Assembly: GCA_950097015.1 (NCBI GenBank)
Contig: CATNEN010000002.1
Coordinates: 9,253,501 to 9,317,500 of the forward strand
Source of the DNA: Macrostomum hystrix
Taxonomy: Eukaryota; Platyhelminthes; Macrostomidae
Direction: 5' to 3'
DNA length: 64,000 bases
Shown here: piece after piece, positions 22,801-33,059 of the stretch
Layout: every line of letters begins with the position of its first letter
Numbering within the stretch: the stretch's first letter is position 1
Made by a program: the position numbers and the translations under genes
Notes under the pieces: model-generated
Told to the model about the DNA's origin: nothing
Seen by the model: only the letters and a program-made list of their open reading frames with translations
Database searches by the model: none

Positions 22801-25800
22801 AAGTAGGCTATCGAAGATTTAGTCCGTCATTTTGCAAAAGCAACTAGTGCGGGCCCTCACAGTCTGGTCCTGCCTGGACAGCCAATCGAATTCCCAGTCG
22901 CAGGTCCAGCCGTTCTTTGCCAGCAGGCCGGTGAACATGGAGCGCAGCAAGCCGTAGTCCGGTGTCTGATAGAAGTCAAGGCCGCGCGCGTAACGCAGGT
23001 AACTGGCCAGCTCCTCTGCGATTGGCGGAGGAGTGGTAAATACGAGACGTGAGAGTCCGTGAGACAGGTCATGAGAGTCCGTGTGAGACAGGTCATGAGA
23101 GTCTGAGACAGGTCATGAGAGTCTGAGACAGGTCATGAGAGTCTGAGACAGGTCATGAGAGACCGTGTGAGACAGGTCATGAGAGACCGTGTGAGACAGG
23201 TCATGAGAGACCGTGTGAGACAGGTCATGAGAGACCGTGTGAGACAGGTCATGAGAGACCGTGTGAGACAGGTCATGAGAGACCGTGTGAGACAGGTCAT
23301 GAGAGACCGTGTGAGACAGGTCATGAGAGACCGTGTGAGACAGGTCATGAGAGTCTGAGACAGGTCATGAGAGACCGTGTGGGACAGGTCATGAGAGACC
23401 GTGTGGGACAGGTCATGAGAGTCCGTGTGAGACAGGTCATGAGAGTCTGAGACAGGTCATGAGAGACTGTGTGGGACAGGTCATGAGAGACCGTGTGGGA
23501 CAGGTCATGAGAGACCGTGTGAGACAGGTCATGAGAGACCGTGTGAGACAGGTCATGAGAGACCGTGTGAGACAGGTCATGAGAGACCGTGTGAGACAGG
23601 TCATGAGAGACCGTGTGAGACAGGTCATGAGAGACCGTGTGAGACAGGTCATGAGAGACCGTGTGAGACAGGTCATGAGAGACCGTGTAGGACAGGTCAT
23701 GAGAGACCGTGTGAGACAGGTCATGAGAGACCGTGTAGGACAGGTCATGAGAGACCGTGTGAGACAGGTCATGAGAGACCGTGTGAGACAGGTCATGAGA
23801 GACCGTGTGAGACAGGTCATGAGAGACCGTGTGAGACAGGTCATGAGAGACCGTGTGAGACAGGTCATGAGAGACCGTGTAGGACAGGTCATGAGAGACC
23901 GTGTGAGACAGGTCATGAGAGACCGTGTGAGACAGGTCATGAGAGACCGTGTGAGACAGGTCATGAGAGACCGTGTGAGACAGGTCATGAGAGACCGTGT
24001 GAGACAGGTCATGAGAGACCGTGTAGGACAGGTCATGAGAGACCGTGTGAGACAGGTCATGAGAGACCGTGTGAGACAGGTCATGAGAGACCGTGTGAGA
24101 CAGGTCATGAGAGACCGTGTAGGACAGGTCATGAGAGACTGTGTGAGACAGGTCATGAGAGACCGTGTGAGACAGGTCATGAGAGTCTGAGACAGGTCAT
24201 GAGAGTCTGAGACAGGTCATGAGAGTCTGAGACAGGTCATGAGAGTCTGAGACAGGTCATGAGAGTCTGAGACAGGTCATGAGTGTCTGAGACAGGTCAT
24301 GAGAGTATGACACTCACCGGGGAAGCCCTCGCACAGAACCTCAATAGGCGTGGCCCTCTTAGTATCGCCAATCTTCTGATACCGTTCTTTCAGATTGTCG
24401 GCCTTGAGGCCCTGCCATGGCAGGCTGCCCCGCAGGAAGTACATGAACATGTGGCCCAGGGCCTCCAAATCGTCACGGCGGGATTGCTCTGCGGTGAAAC
24501 GTGGGGGCGGGTGGAATTTGAAATTTCACGCGTCGAAAGCGAATTGGGATCAGACATCCTCCAGAGGGGAAGCCAAAGTGAAATGGAATTCTTAAAGATT
24601 TAAAAAACTTGGTTCAAGCTCATATTTTACGATTATAAACGATGGAGATTGACTTCGGTTGGCTTGCGATCTCTAAGGGGAGAATAAATAGGAAACATGA
24701 ATGCCCTGCTCCTCGGAAGGCAAGAAGGATGCAGAAGAAGAGAAATGGAGGGAGGGAGAGAGAGAGGGTGAGATGGAGTTACAGGGAGAGGGTAGGAATG
24801 ACACAGGTGGTGAGAAGGAGACACAGGTGGTGAGAAGGAGACACAGGTGGTGAGAAGGAGACACAGGGAGAGGGTGAGATGGAGACACAGGGAGAGGGTG
24901 AGATGGAGACACAGGGAGAGGGTGAGATGGAGACACAGGGAGAGGGTGAGATGGAGACACAGGGAGAGGGTGAGATGGAGACACAGGGAGAGGGTGAGAT
25001 GGAGACACAGGGAGAGGTTGAGATGGAGACACAGGGAGAGGGTGAGATTGAGACACAGGGAGAGGGTGAGATGGAGACACAGGGAGATGTTGAGATGGAG
25101 ACACAGGGAGAGGGTGAGATGGAGACACAGGGAGAGGGTGAGATGGAGACACAGGGAGATGGTGAGATGGAGACACAGGGAGAGGGTGAGATGGAGACAC
25201 AGGGAGAGGTTGAGATGGAGACACAGGGAGAGGGTGAGATGGAGACACAGGGAGAGGGTGAGATGGAGACACAGGGAGATGGTGAGAAGGAGACACAGGT
25301 GGTGAGAAGGAGACACAGGGAGAGATGGAGACACAGGGAGAGATGGAGACACAGGGAGAGGGTGAGATGGAGACACAGGGAGAGGGTGAGATGGAGACAC
25401 AGGGAGAGGGTGAGATGGAGACACAGGGAGAGGGTGAGATGGAGACACAGGTGGTGAGAAGGAGACACAGGGAGAGGGTGAGAAGGAGAAACAGGGAGAG
25501 GGTGAGAAGGAGACACAGGGGAGGGAGAGAAGAAGACACAGGGGAGGGAGAGAAGGAGACTAAGGGAGAGAGGTAAATGGTAAAGGAATAGGTCGGGTAA
25601 AACATGAATCTGAAGTGCATATAATGATCAGTAGAATGAGCAGGCAGCTCTGAGCAGACTCACCCTTGCCTAAATGCGTGTTAATACTCATGTAGCGGGC
25701 TGTGCCTGTCAGGCTCTTGTGCTCCCTGTAGGGAATGTGCTTGCCGGTATCGCGCTCGAGGTACTCCTTGGCGAGTCCGAAGTCGATGATATGGATGATG

Positions 25801-27075
25801 TTCTGTTTGCGGGTGGTCTGACGGCCAATCAGAAAATTCTCCGGCTTAATGTCCCGGTAGATGAGCCGGTGGGAATGAACGTACTCAATGCGGTTGAGCT
25901 GCGCGTCAGGAGCAGGGGACAGGAGGATGAGCTAGACTAGCCACGTCAGCCAATAAGAGTGACAGACCAGCCATGTCAGCCAATCAGAGTGACAGACCAG
26001 CCATGTCAGCCAATCAGAGTGACAGACCAGCCATGTCAGCCAATAAGAGTGACAGACCAGCCATGTCAGCCAATAAGAGTGACAGACCAGCAATGTCAGC
26101 CAATAAGAGTGACAGACCAGCCATGTCAGCCAATAAGAGTGACAGACCAGCCATGTCAGCCAATAAGAGTGACAGACCCAAATTTTGCAATCTACTGTAT
26201 CTCCAAAAAATTCAACCAGTCACCATGAAAATCCAGAACACGGGCTAAAAGTTTCCGCTCTATCCCATAAACCAACTTCTAGAATCACAAAACATCGACA
26301 TTGTTGAATATATCGACATCACGTGTGACATCACAATATGTCGGACGGCAATGAAAGTTAGTTTATCGAAAAGAGCGAAAACATTTGATCCAGATGGTGG
26401 ACTTTCACAAAAATCGGTCATTCGATTTGGGACCTATCGAACAGTAAGCTTTATCTGACAGTCAGGCTTATCTGACAGTCAGGCTTATCTGACAGTCAGG
26501 TTTATCTGACAGTCAGGCTTATCTGACAGTCAGGTTTATCTGACAGTCAGGCTTATCTGACAGTCAGGCTTATCTGACAGTCAGGTTTATCTGACAGTCA
26601 GGTATATCATATCCAAGTTAAAATCAGTACTCACCAGTTGCACAGCGATCATGAGCACAGTCTTAAGACTGAAATGGCGGTCGCAGATATCAAACAGGTC
26701 CTCCAAGGAGGGCCCTAGCAGCTCCATGACCAAGGCATTATACTTGTGAGTTGGGCCGAAGTAGAAGACCTGAGGAAGGCCCTCTGCTTGGCCCATCTCG
26801 CTGTAGAAGCGGAATTCGAGGTGCAGCTGAGGCGCCCGCGACTTCAATGGCTCCAGCTTGACGGCCACGTGCTCGTTGTTGTACAAGTTCTTACCCAGCC
26901 GGAGCTCACCAAAATTGCCGCTGCCAATCTTCTTGCCGACTTTAAAGTTCGGCCCAACCATTAGGAAGGCTTCGCCGCGTGAGGGCCCGCCGGGCAATCC
27001 GGAGCCGGAGTTGCTGGCGCCCGCAGGGTGCCGGTTGTTGTTGGCCCCGGAGCCGGGGCGCTGCAGGTTGCTCAT
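19891..27075 (-). CDS. CSNK1G: Casein kinase 1 gamma (membrane-anchored Ser/Thr kinase)
   Basis: Exons on the minus strand: 27075-26635 (ATG), 25898-25664, 24488-24318, 23015-22861, 22762-22697, and a last exon ending 19891 (TGA). The kinase domain is complete. It has the glycine loop [12 protein letters not shown] near residue 50, Lys73 in [18 protein letters not shown] with Asp163, [10 protein letters not shown], and [16 protein letters not shown] followed by [14 protein letters not shown]. The last exon encodes [16 protein letters not shown], matching the C-terminal Cys cluster and basic tail that is palmitoylated in CK1 gamma and holds it at the plasma membrane (Wnt/LRP6 phosphorylation in other animals). 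A Gln run follows the tail. The joint between residue about 360 and the last exon is unresolved: the acceptor may lie inside the 22-bp minisatellite, or another exon may exist near 21000. Confidence 0.93.
20252..20610. repeat. 22-bp minisatellite next to last CK1 gamma exon
   Basis: Units of GGGGCAGTTACAGGCTGGGG plus TA. On the transcribed strand each unit reads CTGTAACTGCCCCTACCCCAG, a pyrimidine-rich tract ending in CAG that resembles a 3' splice site. The right-most units run into the open frame of the last exon. Confidence 0.9.
21052..21420. repeat. 19-bp minisatellite (TAACAGCTGATACCCTGTC)
   Basis: Uniform 19-bp units with occasional GTTACC or one-base-shorter variants, in the long 3' intron region of CK1 gamma. 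Confidence 0.92.
22195..22585. repeat. 23-bp minisatellite (GAGACTTCAAAGACTGAGAG core)
   Basis: About 17 units differing mainly as GCGGGA or GCGGAA, in the 3' intron region of CK1 gamma just downstream of the exon ending at 22697. Confidence 0.92.
23041..24305. repeat. 24-bp minisatellite filling CK1 gamma intron 3
   Basis: Over 1.2 kb of 24-bp units ending GTGTGAGACAGGTCATGAGA, with GTAGGACAGG and 20-bp GAGTCTGAGACAGGTCAT variants at both ends. The array starts 12 bp from the donor at 24317 and fills nearly all of the intron to 23016. Both strands show long open frames because of the period. Confidence 0.93.
24795..25560. repeat. 24-bp purine-rich minisatellite in CK1 gamma intron 2
   Basis: Units of GAGATGGAGACACAGGGAGA plus GGGT. 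The transcribed (minus) strand is therefore almost pure pyrimidine and lacks AG in the main unit. Shorter GTGAGAAGGAGACACAGGTG units flank it. Confidence 0.92.
25940..26175. repeat. 30-bp minisatellite in CK1 gamma intron 1
   Basis: About eight units containing GTGACAGACCAGCCATGTCA and CCAATAAGA or CCAATCAGA, on the acceptor side of intron 1. Confidence 0.9.
26200..26350. repeat. Dispersed repeat family IV copy
   Basis: Contains AAAATCCAGAACACGGGCTA, then GTTTCCGCTCTATCC and AATCACAAAACATCGACAT. The same ordered blocks occur at 42420, 48055, 48770 and 54235. No tRNA-like head is seen; it may be a MITE or the tail of a larger element. Confidence 0.6.
26446..26605. repeat. 17-bp minisatellite near CK1 gamma first donor
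   Basis: Units of CTGACAGTCAGGCTTAT or CTGACAGTCAGGTTTAT. Each unit contains the self-complementary CTGACAGTCAG. The array ends about 29 bp from the donor at 26634. Confidence 0.9.
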
Positions 27076-30000
27076 CTGACTGACGCAATCAGCTGGCGGG
27101 GTGGCCTGCGCGCAGCTGGCTGCAGATTGGAGGAGATGCGTGGGCAGTAAGTGAGATCATATTTTCCGAATTTCACGACTGGAAATCGCTAGTTAAGTAA
27201 TTATCTTTCAGATATTTTGCAGCTAGACATATTTTGGTAATGTGGTATTTTGTAAGGTTTATTATATAAGCTCATAAGATGCATATGCTTGTTAATAATG
27301 TTAAGCGGGTATACAAACATTTCCTTTCTAAACAATGAACTAAAACTTTAAGCTTTAACTATTATGTCTAATCTGTTTAAATAAAGTTAGCAATTTTTTT
27401 TCTAGAATTGTGTAGATTTATATACAACTATCAGGAGTAATGCAAAATTTACTGCTGAAAGTTGCTTCAGCAAAGGTTATAACTTTTGATTAGGAAAATC
27501 CTGATGGACTTAAACCATAAACAGAAACAACCAAGCCATTAAGCTTAAAAATATAGTTTTCTGAAAAAAAATTACATGTATATGTAGAATATCTATCTAT
27601 CTATCTATTAGCAGGGGGGCCTGAGGCACTTGTTGCACAAGTGACGGAGCGGCACACCCCCAGACTGGCGAACTAGGCGCTTAGTGCCCATCGCGCCACC
27701 TCCCCTGAGCAGGCACCACATAGCAGCACAGACCAGCCGGGGAGGGCAGGAGGCACCCAGAATAGGCAGCAATGCCCCCACCCCAGCCCCACACGCCCAG
27801 AGCAGACCAAGCTGGGGGGAAGGCTGATATGAAATCAGTCCTCAGGGGGGGGCCGGGTGATGAGTGTACACTTATCCAATCACGCTGATGGAAATCCAGA
27901 AAGCGCACGGCGGTGTACACCCGCCCCCCAGCCACCCCCCAAGGCCTCATGCCCCAGCGCCAATGCACACAACTCACACAACGCAGAACAGCCACACAGA
28001 AGGTAGGAGCGAAGCTATTATTTCAAGCTTTGATTGCACGAAATATGGTGCACCTCCGCTGGTTGCTACTGTCCAAACCCCCCAACAAGTCCCAAAATTA
28101 ATTGTGACTTGAAGGGAGAATCGAACAAGCATCCATTGGAGTATGAGGCAGCGACGCTAGCGGCTGATCCACTCGCCCCTACATGTAGAATATAGTCTTC
28201 TTTACATTTGAAATTTTCTTCTGACTGATCACTAATAAATTGTTTTCTTTTATTAGTTAGCAATCACAACCAACTATTATTGCTAAATTTGGAATGAAAT
28301 TTTAATTCTAACAAGATATAATATAAATTATAACAAGCCTAGGCAGACCAGATGTAATGCTCGTGGTAAAGCTATAACAATTACTTGGTGCTCTTAAAAG
28401 CTATGTAGCTATATTTTTATATCCTTGGACTAGGGAGGTGACCACTTTACCTAGATTCTATACAAACTAGTTGGCTAGCAATATTATTGCACTTGACTAA
28501 ATTAAAAAGCAATCCAATTAAATTTAGCACTAGGGAATACAATTTCTAGTTCACAGATACAATTTACTTCCTATATAATTATTTTGTTAGTGTCAATCAC
28601 CATTTAGGCACTATACACTTTACTTATATAAATGACCAAAGACTTTTATCAACTTTCGTCTTTCTGTACTGCATGACCCATTACTATGATGTGTAATACT
28701 GTTTATAAAGTGCTATGACCTGTTTTACTGCTTTAATAAACTTGCTCTAGTTTCTTTGCTTACAATTTGGGGTCAAAATAATTAAACATGGGAAACTATG
28801 ACATTGTTTTTTACACGATTTTTTACCCTGATAGTGAACAAAGTAGCCATAAAATATGCTTTGGAATACCTGATTAATTACTATATTAATTATAGTATAG
28901 TTATAGAATACTTATAACATTAATAGTTATAAAATTACATTTTAGTTTTAGCAAAAAACTAAAATTTACAAAATCTGAATAAAAAAAATTGAATAAAAAA
29001 TATTCTGTGCTGTATTATCAATTAAACATGTATTATTCATTACCTTACTGTAAATTTTTACTATAAAAATCTAAAGTTAGCTGCTGAGAGCACAAGGTAG
29101 TGTAATTGTCTGTTAAAGTATTAGACTCAATCCAATACGAACTTTTAAAACCAACATCAAAACAAATTATAGGTTCTACATTTTAATTCCTGTATAACCT
29201 AACTTCAATGCTCACGTCCACTATTATCAAACAAAATGATTGATAGAAAATGCTTTAAATAAAGCAATATAAAATATAAAAAAAGACCTCGGCATATGTT
29301 TTGTGTGCATTGGCTCTCGGTTGTCGTATAATTAAAACCATTTTGTTTTAACTGTTTTTCGGTACAATTGTATTGTCCGAAAGTACACTGTATACAAAGG
29401 ACTACTCAATAGCTCATTGAACAATTATCCAGAAATTTCAAATCTTTATTACTGTATAGAACAGCAAATATAAAATAGCACTTTACGCTTTTTACTAACA
29501 CCACTGCTTTAAGTACGAAAATATTTTTTCTTGGCCATGTACATTACAGTACAGTAGATCCCAACGGTTCTCTCGACAATAACACAAAATCTACACACCT
29601 ATTCTTTACACTTTACAGCTTCCCTGGAAATTATGAGTCATAGAATGTACATTATTATATTTGTTTGGTTTCCGCGTATTCTCGGTGCCTAGTCGTGCTT
29701 TTCGGTGCCAGGCTTTAATTTGTGCCTGGTCAATTGTTTTTCGGTACCTTAATTTTTAATGCCTTTCGGTTCCCACAAATACAATGACGTATAAGACATT
29801 ACATAAAATTACAATGCATCATTTGCGGTGTGTCTGTCCTGTTGTTTTGTTTTTTTCAATGCATCAAACCGTTTTTGTTGTTGTAAAACTCGTATAGCTG
29901 GCAACCGTTGTAATTCCAATTGTTACTAATACAGTAGCGAGTTTTGAGTAGTGTATCACGTGCATGTACATGTACATAAAGGTAGCGTATTTTTCATTCA

Positions 30001-30999
30001 AAACATATAAAGCTCAGAAGTTATCTAAAAACATCCGATCAGGGAGATCACCTCAAGCAGGATTTAACGTGTGCATATGGGCGAAGTGTTGCCGATATAA
30101 GTGCAGAGTTTGAACACGCAAACACAATGTAAACACAAAGAGCAGACACTGTCATCCTCCTGTAGCCAGTGCGGCCACAGCACGATCAATCACAGCCACG
30201 GAGTAGGCCCTATGAGCATTTTTACACATGAAACTCAATTAATCGCGGAAACTGTGTGCTGCAGGCGCACCAGCAAAGTTCAACCGCCAATTCGATCGCC
30301 CCTGCCTGAACAAGTCGCTCAGGCAGCAATTACCGGGACAGGTAATGTGTGAGGCCAAAAGAGCCTCAGTCAATGGAGTTTGAGGTGGACTCAACTGAGA
30401 ATGGCATGCCTGCGAGTTTCCTAAGGCTCGTTTATCACCACTGTTAATTATTATTTTATTATTTTTATTTGTTTATTACTAAGTACTGAGCATTACTAGT
30501 GCACGGCAGGCGTCACCGATATCAGACCATTAATTTATCCTGTATTCAGCCAGCAAATACATTATTTGATAGAATAGTATACAAAGCTTCGAATTCAGGA
30601 AATTTTACCTAGGATTCCTATTAGAATAGGCCTGCGCAAACTAGCTCGCAGAGAGAATGTTCTTAATTTAAAGGATATTACATTCACATTACATGAATGT
30701 TCTGTACAGTACATTATCTGTGCCATTTTGCTTGTACATTTATAAGAGTACGAGCTATTTAAGTGTACGCGCAAAACAATTGCCTCAATAGATAAATAGA
30801 AAGACAGAAGTCTAATGTGCACAATAGATAGACTAAAACTTTTTAGTGTTTCCAAAATGAGTATGATTCTACGCTAAAGTATTTCATCCAAAGAGCAGCA
30901 TGGAGACAAGCTTAACAACATAGATTTCGTATTTTCTACGAGCAAGACACGTTCACTTCAACAGTTCTCACTCAGCCAGGGCTCATACTGTTTATTCCA
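27076..30999. other. AT-rich region upstream of CK1 gamma
   Basis: No exon is supported. It lies between two divergent starts (CK1 gamma at 27075, minus; small gene at 31000, plus), so it should hold promoters and perhaps 5' non-coding exons, but I could not assign any. Its only clear feature is the SINE at 27593-28182. The rest is unusually AT-rich for this window. Confidence 0.6.
27593..28182 (-). mobile_element. Long tRNA-derived SINE, family III, with target-site duplication
   Basis: The minus-strand head reads GGCGAGTGGATCAGCCGCTA, then TTGTTCGATTCTCCC (A- and B-box like). The body is C-rich on the plus strand and the 3' tail is a (TAGA)n run at 27593-27608. The element is bounded by an exact 11-bp direct repeat ATGTAGAATAT at 27582-27592 and 28183-28193. 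It is about 590 bp, long for a SINE. No other copy lies in this window. Confidence 0.82.
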
Positions 31000-32208
31000 A
31001 TGTCCACTCTCGGCAGCTCAGCATTCGTGAAGTGGCAGCTGCCGCAGGAGTTCGACGCTCCGATGCCAAATGCACGACGCCAGCAGCTGAGCGATGAGTT
31101 TCGACGCAATTTCGGACCCCAGTCGACCGGCAAGAGACCCATCACAGGTGCAAAATGTGTAATTTCGATAAGAATACAAGTACATGAACTTTGGGGGCTC
31201 TTCAATATAGCGATCGAAAGTACTGCCGAAATATTTTTTAGAGAAAGTACAAAAAAATGAGGCTAATCAGCCATCATCCGGGGCCAAGACGCCTGGCAAA
31301 TTCGAAGGGAAGTCGGCTCTTAGCGTTGCCCTGACAACACTTAAGCTGCCTGAGTTCACGGAGCCCAGGGTAAGTATAGCACCTATTGAATTTGTCTAGT
31401 TGCAGTTAAGGTGCATTTTGATTGCCAAAAAACATTCCAGAGCTCCGGTGTCGGTGTCAACTCGCACATCCTAGCACGAGCGCAGCAGCTGGCTCACAAC
31501 GCCACCCCGGCTGAGCTGAGTGTAGTTCAGCGAGCTCTGAGACTGATGCCAAGCCAGACTAACCGAGCATCAGGAACCCCCGTTGCCGATGCCGTTGCTG
31601 TACCTGGCAGAAAAGTTGTGGAGTCGAAGGCATCATACGCGAAAAAGTAAAAATATCGTGTGTAAAAGTTTCCCCACATTTGGCATCTTTTGATGAAGAA
31701 ATGGGGAAAATCGGTTGAGCTGTTAGCGAGAAAATCAATTACAAGCAAGCAAGCAAGATTTTCATTTTTAGTATACTAGACTAGCCATTTAGCTCCCCTA
31801 GGAGTGGCCCAAAAATAATTCCCTCGTGGAAACAGGAAGGCACAAACACCGTTAGAAAACAATGCCCCTGAAACCGCATAGAACTAACATGTACCCCTTT
31901 TGCAGCGAACTAATGTCCCTATTTAGCAGACAACAATGTCTTAATGTTACAACACTATGTCACAATGCGAATTTTAATTGAACATCTCCGTTTGCAGAGT
32001 TGCCGAGGCAAAGCCACTGACCTCGACCCCAAAGCACATCAGCCAGCAAAGCCCCGACGATCGGGATAATCGCTGGCAGTTCACCAGCTGGCACGGAATG
32101 CAGCCGCAGCAGGCGCGCCAGTTGAGACGCGATACGGTCGGATCAAAAGAAACTGAGGCGCACTACCGCATCCACCCGGAGTGGGGCTGGGATGCGCCTC
32201 AGTGCTGA
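31000..32208 (+). CDS. Small conserved-looking four-exon gene, function unknown
   Basis: Predicted exons 31000-31158 (ATG), 31271-31369, 31441-31646 and 31998-32208 (TGA) join in phase to 224 residues. The N-terminus starts MSTLGSSAFVKWQLPQEFDA and the C-terminus ends AHYRIHPEWGWDAPQC. It is soluble, basic, with no signal peptide or membrane segment, and rich in Arg, Gln and Trp motifs (NRWQFTSWHG). The second and fourth exons have strong flanks (CCCAGG|GTAAGT, TTTGCAG). The first donor (TGT|GTAATT) is chosen because only it keeps frame. Short aromatic/basic proteins with such tails are often axonemal microtubule-inner proteins, but that is a guess. The neighbouring CK1 gamma start is divergent. 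Confidence 0.6.
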
Positions 32209-33059
32209 CTGCGCGCAGAACTACAATTAAAACTTTTCAGGCGTCCGATAAAACATGAAACCTGCCATGTTGTAGTTAACTTTTTGTAGCGCCTCCATTG
32301 GGAGTGCCACAGTGAACTTGAGGATGCTACTGAAGATTTGGGACAAGGATGGTCATTTCCTTGGTCATTCTGTGGTAATTTGGTACGTTACTCGCATTAA
32401 ATCGAAATCTTTAATTAATCTTTAAAATTTATTTTCTTACGTTTATATGTTTTCGGAACAGATCATTACTGTTCTGTAGAACAAGAGCCACACAGAGAAA
32501 AGTATATTATTTTCATGCTCAAAGCGTTCAAAGAGGCTGGAAAAAGAAACAGATGATTAAGTAGCAAACATTTACGTGCTTAATCAAATGATGGTAATAT
32601 AGTTTTATATATTTATCTTTTTCACGCTTAAAATTTGATTTTTAAAGCGTTTTTAAACAAACAAAAAAATCTACAGGTTTTCTGGAAAGTAATGTCACTA
32701 AATGATGTATTAAAAAATTAATTTATAATTTAATATAACTATGCTCGTACAAGAAGTGTACCTCGTCAAAGCGTTCGTTAACCAGTTGATAGATGAAAAA
32801 TGTTTAAGCTCCATGGTGATTGGCATGTCAAAAGAAGTTAACACTTATTTCCGAGAAGTTTTTCTGCTGGAAAAAATCTGCGTGAATTGAATGTGTTCTT
32901 GGTAGACCAGTGTAACTTTATTTAATAAAAAATATATAGAAACTGTTTGAACCGGAATTAAAAAGTGCATGAGTCCCAGAAGTTCTAAGATCGTGAAATA
33001 CCGAGAAAACGAGATGTACTTTTTCATAATTAGGCGAAACGAATAAAACATGTACCGCT
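32209..33059. other. Intergenic, 3' sides of small gene and KY paralogue 1
   Basis: AT-rich with no coding exon visible. TTTATT near 32917 on the plus strand gives a possible AATAAA polyadenylation signal for the minus-strand KY-like gene, about 140 bp past its stop. Confidence 0.5.

Noticed and set aside
23155-24190. Repeat-encoded open frames on both strands
   Set aside because: Produced by the 24-bp minisatellite inside CK1 gamma intron 3.
22195-24310. CRISPR-like regular repeats
   Set aside because: Units are directly contiguous with no unique spacers, and the context is eukaryotic introns.
24633-25620. Several open frames of 150-315 codons
   Set aside because: Shadows of the 24-bp purine-rich repeat in CK1 gamma intron 2.
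30101-30352. Plus-strand frame of 83 codons with Cys/His residues
   Set aside because: No zinc-finger spacing, no splice signals in phase, and no paralogue in the window.
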